64,000 bases of DNA from Cephalotus follicularis (Eukaryota; Streptophyta; Magnoliopsida; Oxalidales; Cephalotaceae): contig BDDD01000377.1 of the NCBI GenBank assembly GCA_001972305.1, positions 53,675 to 117,674 of the forward strand, written 5' to 3'. The position numbers and the translations under genes are program-made. Under the pieces are notes generated by a model. It was not told where the DNA came from, ran no database searches, and saw only the letters and a list, made by a program, of their open reading frames with translations. Positions 12,716 to 24,321 of this stretch are shown here, in pieces (position 1 is the stretch's first letter; every line of letters begins with the position of its first letter).

Positions 12716-13029
12716 TCGGGACGATTTAGATTTGACCAGAGTACGTCGCAGAACTTGCACTACCCATCCCAGTTATCTTCGGACTCAGACCATAGCGATT
12801 CTCCATCATAGTTTTCTTAATTTTGTTGATTTTGACACACTTTATAACTTTTTTTTTCTAAACTTATTGCACTTTTTATAAGTATGATATAATGTTTAAT
12901 CGTATTTTTTTGTTACTTAGATGTGAATTACAATTTTGATTAAGCATTTATGGATTGAGTCCATAGGACAATCTAAATATGAATTGTCATTGTGGCTCCT
13001 GAAAAAATAAATTACAGGTTTTTCTTGGA
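12716..13029. other. CACTA 3' non-coding DNA
   Basis: An AT-rich tail between the second ORF and the right subterminal zone. No gene is seen. Confidence 0.5.
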
Positions 13030-13394
13030 TAGGGAATACATTCCGCTGATGAAACCATCAGGGATTTCTGCAAAATGGTGAGGGCATGGAGAGGGCACCT
13101 CCCCTCGCCATGCCCTCGTAATATTGCAGAACATTTTCCATGGCGAGGGGATATGCCCTCACTATGGCTCGCCAAGAGCATGTTCGTACGAGGGTGGGCA
13201 CCCTCGTAAGTGGCGAGGGCACTCTACGACGAGAACAGTTACCCTCGCAATGCCCTCATCATGCCCTCACCCCATTCATGGCGGGAAAGGCAACGACGAG
13301 GGTTATTTCCCCTCGCTATACCCTCGTGCTTGACTCAACCGCAAAGGGGTGGCAAGGAGAAGTGCCCTCACCGTTGTTGATTTTTCTTATAGCG
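13030..13394. repeat. CACTA right subterminal repeat array and terminus
   Basis: About twenty GAGGGC/GCCCTC/CCCTCG words in both orientations within roughly 320 bp, ending in TTTTTCTTATAGCG, the right terminal inverted repeat. The density is far above the surrounding DNA. Such arrays are the known binding region for CACTA-encoded proteins. Confidence 0.85.
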
Positions 13395-13924
13395 TGCTCC
13401 ATGGGTTGGTTGATCATCACATGGATTGTGTGAAACTAGAAGTACGATTGAGGCTTCTTCACCAATACTATCATGGCATAGGCAAGCTTTTCCATCGTAG
13501 AATACCTACTTCCTGCCTCATTAAAGGTTTGCTTATGTAGTAGATTAGCCTCTGGGTTCCATGCTCTTCTCTTTTTAGAATTGAGCTTAATGCCTCTTCT
13601 CCTACTACAAAATATAGAAATAATGTCTCGCCTATCAAAGGCTTGAACATCAGTGTGGGGGGTTGACAAGTATCCCTTCATTTCATGGGAAAAAATTCTA
13701 GTGCTATCGTAATATGAAATGATATAGTACATCTTCCATATATTTTTTTTCCACGTAAATTGGTCAAAGACACCTGTTATGTTTTTCCCTTGAAATAAGG
13801 AAAAGTGGTTGAAATGTAAAAAATGTATGTGAGGATTAGTTATCTATTATTCCATACTACGGTAGTACTAGAAGTTTTTCCCATTTCCTGAAATGCTTTT
13901 TCACATTCTTCACTCCATTTAAAC

Positions 13925-16371
13925 TGTAATAACCGCAAATTTTGATTAATGTATATTGTATGATTAATGGATAAAGTATACATTAAATTGGAATTAAATG
14001 TTTGATTGTCCAATTATTTAGTCAATTGTTATTATTGGATTTAGTGAAGCTTGGAAGCAGCTAAAATCTGACGCGTATACATCAACACCAATAGAAGGTG
14101 TTGACGCCTTTAGCTAGCCAAGTATTTTAATACTTGTCGGTTGAAAGAGAAGTTTGGTACATAAACGCTGACGCCAAAGGAAGATGTCGATGCCTTGAAC
14201 CCATATGAGAGTTCGGATACGTGTTGATTGATAGGAAACGAATGGCATGAGTGTCCTTCAATCTGGACAGGTGTTTAAGTCATGTTAAAGGCAAGGAGAA
14301 CGTGTCAAACACTGAAGAATCCAACCTGCATGAGACACCAGCTGCCAACTGAAGAGAAAGCTTGGTGTCGTAAGCCCCTGCAACCTGCAAAACTGAGAAG
14401 AACAAAACAACAATGAGTTAATGGAGTTAGAGAGAGAAGAGAAAGTGTTGGAGTTCTGAGTTAAAGGATTCACTAAACTACTGAAACGAATCCTCTATAT
14501 CAGCTATTGTGTAAGTTGATTCGAGTAATAGAAATCTTATTGACAAAGAGAGAAACAATCCATGTTGTGCTAAAGTTGCATGCAAAGGAAAAGGAGTTAA
14601 AGTGGAGCTTGAGGCTTGATTTTGAATGTTAAGTTTCTGGTTGAATTAAGGGATAGTGTTATAGTTAATTAGTTATGTATATGTATATGTAATGATTCTC
14701 GTTATGTATCGATGAACATGCAAAACGAACTGTTTCTGTGAATTATTGAAGATTGATTGTGGAGGAGTATTGGAGTGTAAAGAGAAGAATCAATCCAATT
14801 TGATTATGGGATAGCTACTGAGGTAGGATTATGACATGTTCTTGAAGATATGACATGTATATTGTGTAAGGATGGTGATTATATGCTTGCATGTTGTTAT
14901 TTGAACTATTGAATTCATGCTTGCTTGGAGTGGTTATGAACTGCATATCGTGTATGATGATTTTCGTTAACGCCAATAGATACACGTTGAAGCCTTACGG
15001 ATATAGTCGACAGTTTACCTGTTTGCGTTTGATTCTCGTCGACGCCAAGGAAGGATAACGTTGACGTTTAAAGTTACTGTTTAGAAAACTTTGACGCCAA
15101 GATATAACGTTGACGCGTAAGGTTCCTACCTTAATGCATCGACGCAAAAAAAAAAATGTTAATGCTTAAGGTTCCTACCTTAACGCGTTTACGTCTAAGG
15201 GTAACGTTGATGCCTATATACACGTTGACGCCTAAGGTACACGTTAACGCCATACTGAACCAGTGTATATTTTATCCTGTTTACGCTTGATTGTACATTA
15301 TTACTGTTTGATCCTTGAACTGATAGTGTTCTTAATGTTATGCAATCACATATTTCTATGCTACTGTTATTGATAGTGTATCAAAGTATTTCATAAATAC
15401 TACTGTTCCAAAGTGATTTCAAGGATTTCAATTATCGAATGCTATATGCATAATTTAAGGTTTTCAACTAATGTTTTAAAGAAAACCTAGTGTTATTGTA
15501 CTGATTCTCCAAGGGAGAACTATTGAAGTGTTTTATTGTTTTCTTAAATGAAAAATCAGTGTATTGATACTGTTCTCTCAAAATGGGAACTTATTGAAGT
15601 GTTTACTGTTTTCTCAAAATGAGATTTTATCGAAGTGTTTTACTGTTTTCTCAAAAGAAAACTATTGTTATATTACATATTATATATGTAATACTGCTAT
15701 ATTGCAATGTACTGTTTGTCTCTGATAGTTCCGTTGGTTTAGTGATCGGAGTGTATCGCTGACTACGGCGGTGAGCCAATGTGCCAGGAGTATTGGCTAG
15801 AGCTTATTCACCAAACTTATCTGCAATGCAGATCATGAGTGAGTGATTGCCCGCCAAGTACCGGTAATAAGTGTTTACCTCTCTATCATCATCGGAGTGC
15901 ATGGTGGTAGTTAGGTGGTGCATCGTTGGCTAGGAGTTAGCGACGGTCGACACCCACCAGTGGTCTTCGGACATCCAGTGGAGTGATTGTTTGTACCATT
16001 GGGCCGTATGATTGATAAGTGATTGATTGTAGCCACTTGACATTGTTGCTTATATATATTGACGCTAATACCTACAATTTCATATTGAAGAGTTGCACGA
16101 GCTACTGAAGCTGTACTTTGGAGAGCTTCTATTTAAGGTGGTTAAATTGTACTATAATAAAGTCATATTCCGTTGTTATATTTGCATTCCTAATATGTAT
16201 TATATAACATGTACTGTATTAAGCTTAAGAACATAGTATGGATTGCGTGTGCATGCACTTTTATATAATCCAGTATTATTGAATGCTTCCGCAAAAGTTT
16301 TAAATTTTCTATTATTGGTAATTACTAGATTAACTGATAACCATGTGTAAAGTTTAAAACGGGGTGTGACA
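13925..16371 (+). mobile_element. Solo LTR, family A, copy A (2447 bp)
   Basis: It begins TGTAATAACCGC and ends GGGGTGTGACA. Exact target duplications TAAAC lie at 13920-13924 and 16372-16376. Outside them, the Tat fossil's RT-RNase H region continues on both sides. Related copies are C (30805-33555, minus, exact target duplication) and B (45951-48046, plus, cut short). Inside are two clusters of GACGCC/GTTGACGC words (14070-14230 and 14980-15250) and a GC-richer block near 15740-15990 shared with copies B and C. No protein domain is present. It is a solo LTR, probably Ty3-type by its ends and length. Confidence 0.92.
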
Positions 16372-17557
16372 TAAACTCTTTGGTCTTCCTTAGTGTTTTG
16401 AAGAAAGGTAGGCACCATTCAACTAACTTTGACATAAATCTTCTTAGTGTTACCATCATTCCTGTAAGTTTTTCAACATTCTTCGCACAATTAGGAGAAC
16501 TCATACCCAAAATGGCTTCTATCTTATTGGGTTTGATCTCGATTCCTCTATTGGTAATCAAAAAGCCCAAGAACTTTCCCGAAGTCACTCTAAAGGCACA
16601 CTTTGTGTGGTTAAGCCTCACATTATGTTTCCCTAAGAATTCAAAATCTTCAGCAAGGTTTTCCACATGACGCTTTACTTCATTGCTCTTGACTAACATA
16701 TCATCAACATACACTTCCATGTTTTTCCCGATTTGTTCTTTGAAAATCCTATTAACCAGCCTCTGATATGTGGACCTAGTGTTCTTGATGCCAAAAGCCA
16801 TGACCTTGTAGAAATAGGTTCCCCATATATAATAAAAGAAGTTTTGATCTCATCCTCCTTTTCTATCTTGATCAAATTGTACCCCGGGTATGTATCCAAG
16901 AAGTTGAGGAGTTGGTTGTCTGATGATGCATCTACTAATTTATCCATTCGAGACAAAGGAAAATGATCCTTTGGGCATGCCTTATTAAGATAAGTAAAGT
17001 TCACGCACATCCACCATTTTCCATTTGACTTCTTAAACATCACTACATTTGCAAGCCATTCTATACGTTCCACCTCTCTTATGAAACTGGTACTCAAAAG
17101 CTTGTTCATCTCTTCAACGATAGCTTGTTGCCTTTCGAGTGCAAACTTCCTCTTCTTCTACTTTACCGGTTTGTGCTGGGATATACTTTAAGCCTACGTG
17201 TGATGATAGATGGATCCATCCTTGAGACATCTTTGCATGACTAAGCTAAGATATCGGAGTTCTCCTTTAAGAAACTACTCATCTCTTCATTTGCTGCCCC
17301 TGCAACTTCGAGGTAATCAAAGCCTTCTTCGAGGGTGTCCCTCAACAATTATGACTGGAACAAGCTCATCCACTGGCTTAGGTTTTGCTGTTCCAACTTC
17401 GTCATGAAAGTCCAGAGTTTCGATTGGCAAAGTCTCATTAACCTTCTTTCCCTTTCCCGACGATTTGAGTGAAGAGAAGTAACTCTGCCTCGCCATGGCC
17501 TGATCCCCTTCCAATACTCTCACTCCATTATCAGGTGGGAATTTTACCCTCAACAAG

Positions 17558-20500
17558 TGTAACGACCCGAACTTTAGGTACTATATTTTTACATATGCAT
17601 CATTTCATTGTATTATATTGTATTAACTGATTAGGGTATTTTACCCCATTATTATATTGACTATGTATGCACACATATTTACCCTATTGTTCAGGACGTT
17701 AATTTGAGTATTTGGAAAGTAAGGCTGTCGATTTTGTGTGTCACATAACTTAAGTCAATCTCGGCCACATAATCTCCCTTAAAAATCAGCCTAACCCTCT
17801 CTCTCCCTATCACTCTCTATAATTCTCTCTCTCTCTTCTTCTCTCTCCCTCACCCGTCTCCCTCTCATCTCTCTCCTTGCTTCATCTACTATCGCCACCA
17901 TGTCATTAACCATAGGGGAAGATTGAGCTTCAATATTACATCTATAAACAACCATTGTTAAAGCTTAACTTGGAGAATCCTTAGACTTGAGTTCAATCTC
18001 TGATTTCTGATAGATTTCCTCCATTGAAGCTTCTAATTGATAGGTAGATATTCTCTACCTAAAATGCATCTAATTTTGTCTATATATATGCATTATAACT
18101 ATATTGATTGATTATGAGTTGGATTGATTGAAAATGAATTTCTATTGAAAATGGACTTTTAGATCTAGTTTTCCCCTTTTCAAATCTAGTGACCCTCTAA
18201 CGGTCCAAATGACTTGATCTCTTGATATGTCATCCCTGGACATATCAAAAAAATTTCCCCAAAGTTTCATTTCAAACGGATTTGAAAAAGGTTGTGAGAA
18301 TCGAAAGTTAAACCGTTTTAAGCATTATTCGCGAACTTATGTTTTATTGTTCTGATAAGCTCCAGTCGAATGCCTTCTTTTATACTACAGTCAATTGGGA
18401 GCTTCCAGGGACATTATAGTCGACTGGCGTGTTTTACACTGCAATCGATTATAGTGTTCAATTCCAGGGCTTTTGCGAGTTTTGCTCATTTTCTCAAACG
18501 GTTTCTAACGAGAGCCTTCCAAGGCCCAAATGACATTCTTTTAAATATGTTTAACATATTTCATTATGTTTACCAAAGTATTTGACCGAATGATTGCAAA
18601 TGGTTTAGACTTGACATTTTACGGAGGTTCCCTCTGAAATAGCTTGTTGAGCATTTTCCTTAAACCTTCTTCAAACGACTGCTTGTTTGGGCCTTACTTG
18701 AGGCTTGACATGCCATTTGCAATAGTTTTCTTACATTGATTATATAGAATACGATCCATCAATAGATAGATCGATCGCTTCAGACGATTTATTAGTCATA
18801 TTAACACATTGATTGATTGATTGCAACCATAGGCGCATTAGTGATATCTAGTCAAGCATGTTAGGCGATGGTTATATGTCCATATGTTTCCTCTGATTAG
18901 AAGTTGCAGCCTATTGGCTATCGATTGATTGATTGTATTGTATTGTTTCTATTAGAGCGACCTCGTGACTCTAGTCAGGCATGTTAGGCGATGGATAAAT
19001 GTCCATGTGTTCCCTCTGATTATATCGTCACCAGCCTTCGAGCTATATTGATTGAGCTGCCTTCAGGAAGAGCTATATTGTATTGAGCTGCCTTCGGACA
19101 GAGCTATATTATATTGAACCGCTAGACCTGGCAAACAGGTACCCATAGGTACCTGTGGGTACGGGTGATAACGGGTGTACCCGTTGGGTAACGAGTAATA
19201 ATTACCCGTTTTTTAATGGGTGCTAAAAGCTATACCCATTACCCACCCGCAATGGGTATGGGTACCCACGGATACCCGTTTGATTTTTCTATTAAAAATA
19301 AAAATTAATTAATAAAATTGATAAAATAACTTAAAAATAGTAAATACATACCATAAACCTAAACAAATGTTATATTTAAGTTACACATAATACATGTTTT
19401 CAATTACTTTACCAAAAATAAAAGGTCAAACTTGTTTCATACACATAAAAAAATCATTGCGTGAAAGGGTAATAAAAATTAGTGGCTAACAAAAGTTATG
19501 TAGAAAATAAAAAATGTGATGAAATGTGGGCATTTGTTCTTTAACTCATTGCAGAATTCATTTTGTTCTGTGACTTCTAATATAGTGATTGTTGGGGAAG
19601 TTGCAAACTTTGTGGCATATGCATTTGCCCGGGCTATTCTTGTTATCCCACTTGGCGCACTAAGCATTATATATATAATTAGATTTTACTTATCCTCTTC
19701 ATTCCTTATTTTCTATTCCCATTAGCAGTGCTCTCTAGCACAGAATTGATAGGACTCTCCTGCGGTGCATGTATATATATATAAAGATAAAATTATGGGT
19801 ACTCGCGGGTTGGGTGACAACTGGTGTACTCATTGGGTAACGGGTAATAATTACTCATTTTTTAACGGGTACTAAAACGTTAACCCATTACCTGTAAAAA
19901 TTACGGGTACCCGCAGGTTTGGGTAAATTTTGCCAGGTCTATGAACCGCCGACGGGCAGAGCTTATGCGCACAGATGGCACCAACCACTGAGTATGCGTT
20001 TTAATGGCACCAATCATTGAGTATGTATTTAGATGACACAAACCACTAACTAGGTCTAGTTAATCGTGATTTGACCGATTCAAACTGATTAGACCCGTCT
20101 AGCCACCATTTTCGGAGGACTAACTCTCGTGGTTAGGCTATCGATATTGACATTGATATTAATATTGACATTGTACAGATTGAGGTCACATGCTCTATAG
20201 AATTGATTGGGAGTATTTTACACTATCTATTGATTATCTGATAGAAGATTAATATGATTGATTGATTGATTAGATATCATTCCTATACATCAGTAGGAAA
20301 GGCGGTATACGAATGGTAGATCACAATTTTCATTCATGCATATGACATGACATACATTGATATTGTATGTATATATTAACATTGATATTGCATACATGAC
20401 ATAATATATGCACGGGGAATGTTCTACTTGGCCTTTTGGCTAACCCATCCTTCGGGATAGGGTATCTATATTGTGGTACAGATAATACAGTGGGGATCAA

Positions 20501-20834
20501 CAGTTAAGGAGATTACTAGCTACGGGAGATTACTAGCTACAGTTGTATGTATCAAAGATTGAAAATTGGATTGTAATGATTAAGCTTCATTGCTTTATTT
20601 CCATGGCATGTATTTAAGATTGTATTGACTAGGACCAATTATTGTATTGAAATCGGGATTATAATAATTAGTATGGATTGTTATTATTACACTTGAGCAA
20701 CATTCATGCTATGTATGAAAGTTTTTTAATATCCTGCATTTTGATACAATTATCTAGTCTCGACTATTGTTTTATTGATTATATTATACTGCAAGTAAGA
20801 CCCCGAGTGAGTCCTCCGTACGCGGGATGTTGCA
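17558..20834 (+). mobile_element. Long LTR 'D', inserted between protease and RT of the Tat fossil
   Basis: It begins TGTAACGACCCGAAC and ends GGGATGTTGCA. Flanking 5-mers ACAAG (17553-17557) and CCAGG (20835-20839) agree at three of five positions, as expected of an old, eroded target duplication. Tat protease sequence lies directly on the high side and Tat linker sequence on the low side, which supports the boundaries independently. Without the hAT element at 19123-19941 it would be about 2.45 kb, like LTR family A. It has the same type of start word, so it may be a distant relative. No internal domains. Confidence 0.75.
19123..19941. mobile_element. Non-autonomous hAT element (819 bp)
   Basis: Perfect 13-bp terminal inverted repeats TAGACCTGGCAAA / TTTGCCAGGTCTA, flanked by exact 8-bp target duplications TGAACCGC at 19115-19122 and 19942-19949. 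The 8-bp duplication is diagnostic of hAT. The subterminal zones are built from GGGTACCCG/ACGGGTAA words in both orientations and could fold into long hairpins. There is no transposase, so it needed one in trans. It sits inside LTR D and is therefore younger than it. Confidence 0.96.
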
Positions 20835-21095
20835 CCAGGTGCCGAGTACAGACCACTGCTTCGATAGTGTTCTGCCAGGGTCTACTCAATTTTGCATTAT
20901 AAGAACTATAAACGTCGACAACCACGAAGTTTACCATGATTGTTCTTCTCGTTGGAATAGCACCAGCGGTAATGAGTTATTTCATCATCACCTCATCGTA
21001 CACCTCTTCTCCAAAGAACCCAACCAGAGCGGGTTTGATCAGCTTTAGTCACTCATTTTGTATTCTCATTTGTTGGAAAGCCTTGTAAATCTTTT

Positions 21096-21521
21096 CCTTT
21101 GATTTGACAAAAATTTTAATAACAAATAAATAAATGTTAACATTAATCTTACAATGATAAATAACCAATGTTCACATGGTCTTCATATGGATAAGTGATT
21201 ATAAGAAATATTATAATTTTATTTTTATTACTTTTTTGAGGATTTGAGATAAGTGGGATTATATGTTTCATTAAATAAATAAAAAAAATACCCCACCCTA
21301 GGTAAATCAGTGATGAGACGGGCTTAAAGCTTGTGTGGATAAGCACACGGATCTTGAGTTTGATTCCCCATGAGATCAAAATAGGGTATTAAGTGGGAGA
21401 TCACAACCAGTGGGTTATTGTGTTAGTTTCCTCAAGGTTTACTTTGTAGTTATAGGTCCAATGTGACACTTGGTTTGAGGGGTTCGTCCTTATAAAAAAA
21501 AAAATTTATTATACATAATTA
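21096..21521. other. Unassigned AT-rich spacer
   Basis: No gene or recognised repeat. It contains one AT-rich stretch and a GATAAGCACACGG segment near 21338-21350 that may belong to a repeat; nothing firm. Confidence 0.3.
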
Positions 21522-21830
21522 TCAATTTGTCCTCTTAACTTAAATGTATGACTAATTAAAGACACAAATTTATAAAATTAGATCAATTAAGGATCATTGA
21601 TGTTGATATGACATTGACAACGCTGATATGACAGTCAATATCCATATGTTTGATCAACTATAGGTGGCATGTCAGTGTCACGTAAGCTATCACGTCAACA
21701 ACATTAACGGCTGTTAACTTTTTCTTTTGACATTATCCTTAATTAAGTAAAATTAAGAGTTTAAGTGACAATTAATATCTATGGTTAAAATTCATGGAGC
21801 AGTTTGAGACTTGAGCCAAAGTTTTCACAG
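21522..21830 (-). repeat. Dispersed non-coding repeat, family R1, copy 2
   Basis: The reverse complement follows the R1 copy at 670-1012 block by block, including the GCCACCTATAGTTGATCAAA region and an ACTCTTAATTTTACTTAATT segment. Divergence is clear, so the copies are old. Non-coding. Confidence 0.6.
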
Positions 21831-23760
21831 TTGGAATGGAACCAAGTCGTGTGGTGTGGTATGGGTCTGACACAATAGGGGCGTGGCCCAGAAGGACAAG
21901 AAAAGAACAAATTACGGTAGCCATCTATTTCACATTCACACCCACTGAATTATTTACTAGGCAACACGACGCCAATTCCTCACGAGCCTAGCTTAAACTT
22001 AGCAACACTTGGTATGAACCAAAAAGGAGTGGTCTTTTCCATTGCCAATTCATTTACTTGTCTTGTTTCCCAAGAAGCTTCTAAATTGCGCCTGCTGCAA
22101 AACTGCGAATCCACCTTGGTTCACAAATGACACTAGGGTTGGCATTACATCCTGCACAAGTGTACAACAACATCAAGTGATAAATGTGGTGTGTTTATAG
22201 AGTGTTTAGGCTTTGGATTCATCCCTCCACTTGTCCATTTGTAGGGATATGGCCTCTACTATCTTTAATTTAAGCCTTAACTTAAGGCTCTTAAGTTTAG
22301 GGGTCAGTTAAGCAGCAATTTATATGGGCATAGTTATATTTGATATTTTAAGGGCTAAAATAAATGATGAGGCCCACAAACCAATATAAAGGACCAAATT
22401 AAATGATTGAGACCCAATTGATTAAAAATTATCTAGGAGATTAATTTGACAGCAACAAAAACATATAAAATTAATAATCATGAATTCGTAGACATTTTCT
22501 TTTAACATGTATAAACAATATTACAAGTTTTGCTTTACTAACACATGCGATGATACACAATAATTAACATATCAACATATTACCCAATCGTGTGATTTTT
22601 CATGTCATTTATCATTATTTAACACAGGAATAAAAATAGATGATAATGTTACATGTCTGGTATTACTTGAAAATGATATATACTTACGTTAATTACATTG
22701 AGAATGATAAAAAAAACCATATACTAATATATTTATATTATTTCTAATGATAGAAAACTTGTGCCACAAAAATTATATACAAATGGTGTCATATTATAGT
22801 TTGAGTATTATAATTTTAAGTTAAAAAATATATATATTTTTTAAAAACTTACCATTACGTAAAAGTTGTTTGGTTTACCGTTTTTAATTTAATTTTCATT
22901 ACTATACCATTTCCTCTGGTTTAGGGATGAAGGGTATATAAGTTAAGTTTGGAAGTTAAATTAATATAGTTAATGCATTTAATATTTGGAAACATCATTA
23001 ACCATTTATTTACCCTTGTTAAAGATGACAATATTTGTGGTTAAATTGCAAAAATTAATGGGGACAAGACAAAAGTTGACGAGTATGTAACTACATTAGT
23101 AAAAGGCTTAAAATTTTCCCAATCCTAATTCCCGATCAAGTATGGTAAGGTAATGGGTGTTTATTATTAAACCAGCGGATGGGACCAAATATACAATATA
23201 TAATATAAACTTATATGTACATCGATTGATCATCAATCCCTAAATCTATGTAACATGTAGATGTAGTTACTTTGAAATCCACACGAGCCAATACTACTAT
23301 ATTATTTTTATTTCTCACTTGTATTTTAATTTTAAAAAAAATATAATTTAGTCAATGTTAATTAATATCAGAAAAATTTTAATCATTTTAATATGATAAA
23401 TGCCATGTTAGTCTCTGTCAGTAAACAGAGTTAAAAAATCAAGTAAATACATAGATTTAAGTGTCTGGTCAACACTTATATTTAGAGACTATTGTGTCTT
23501 TATTATCAAATGTCAAAGACTAATTTGTCTTTTTATCTTAACGAAATTGTTCACGATCAATGAATGGAGGGACTAATATATCTAGTCAACGCTCATAGTC
23601 AAAGATTAACGTGTTATTTGTTATAATAAAATGACTAAAGTGTCTCTGACATCAAACATCAAGAACTAAATTGCACTTTTCTAAGGACAAAAAGGTCAAG
23701 ACAAAGGAGCTATAATTTGGTGTGTTGTGGCTTGTGGTGATATCACTAGTGTGAACTATG
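21831..23760. other. Gene-free intergenic DNA
   Basis: No ORF of note on either strand and no recognised element end. Positions 21840-22150 are less AT-rich and could be low-copy DNA. Positions 23380-23700 contain degenerate repeated phrases (TAATTTGTC, GTCAAAGA) like those in dispersed plant repeats. Confidence 0.4.

Positions 23761-23822
<62 letters not shown>
23761..23822. repeat. Compound microsatellite (GT)n(TA)n(GA)n
   Basis: Nine GT units, then about nine TA units, then about thirteen GA units. It resembles the tract at 101-152. Confidence 0.95.
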
Positions 23823-23827
<5 letters not shown>

Positions 23828-24321
23828 ATATCTATTATAGGGTAACATTACACCCAACTTAGGTGCATAGTCACCATAATTATGTGACTCGATATTAATA
23901 TTTTTTAAATCCAACCATTATATTTGATATTCTACAAATTTTCAAGTCAATCGGATATCTATAGATATTATATTGAATAGGATAATATTTTATTGTTTAT
24001 GAGTAAATTATAGAACATTTAAACAATTTTATCGGTTATGCTAGTGTTGATGCAGAAATCAACTTCACAACAGTTCTTCATAGCAGTTGGGATGATCATC
24101 TACCACTAGTAGAGTTCTCGTATAACAACAGTTATCATGCCAGCATTGGTATGGCACCATTTGAGCCTCTATATGGATGGAAATGCAGAACTCCAGTCTG
24201 TTGATTTGAGGTAGGTGAACGGAGTCTCCTAGGGCCAAAGCTTGTTCAAGAAACGACATAAAATGCCAGGATTATCGGGGAAAGGCTTATAACGGCTCAG
24301 AGTCGCCAAAAGAGCTATGCT

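Larger units (their letters stand above)
1528..13394 (+). mobile_element. CACTA (En/Spm-type) DNA transposon, about 11.9 kb
   Basis: The left end begins CACTACAAGAAAAA. The reverse complement of the right end begins CGCTATAAGAAAAA, so the terminal inverted repeats match with two differences. The flanking 3-bp target duplications are TGG (1525-1527) and TGC (13395-13397), one change apart. Both subterminal zones are rich in GAGGGC/GCCCTC words. Inside, on the plus strand, are a TNP2-type transposase and a second ORF of the Transposase_24 type, the usual two-gene set of plant CACTA elements. Both genes are degenerate. Two LTR insertions (2649-5654 and about 9420-10518) enlarge it; without them it would be about 7.8 kb. 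It sits inside the RNase H part of the Tat fossil. Confidence 0.9.
1030..21095 (-). mobile_element. Ty3 (Metaviridae) fossil, Tat lineage, split by three large insertions
   Basis: Minus-strand pol pieces occur in the order expected for a Tat/Ogre-type element. Protease lies at about 20835-21095, the protease-RT linker at 17200-17557, reverse transcriptase at 16377-17160 (YVDD box, and the ACPKDHFPL motif of this group), the RT-RNase H joint at 13395-13919 and RNase H at 1030-1527. The gaps are exactly filled by other elements: an LTR at 17558-20834, a solo LTR at 13925-16371 and a CACTA transposon at 1528-13394. No LTR of the element itself was recognised. It is broken, with many breaks, and old, since it predates all three insertions. 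Lineage is assigned from remembered motif similarity, not a database search. Confidence 0.85.

Noticed and set aside
21840-22150. Possible host exon in less AT-rich DNA
   Set aside because: No open frame of useful length and no recognisable motif or splice pattern.
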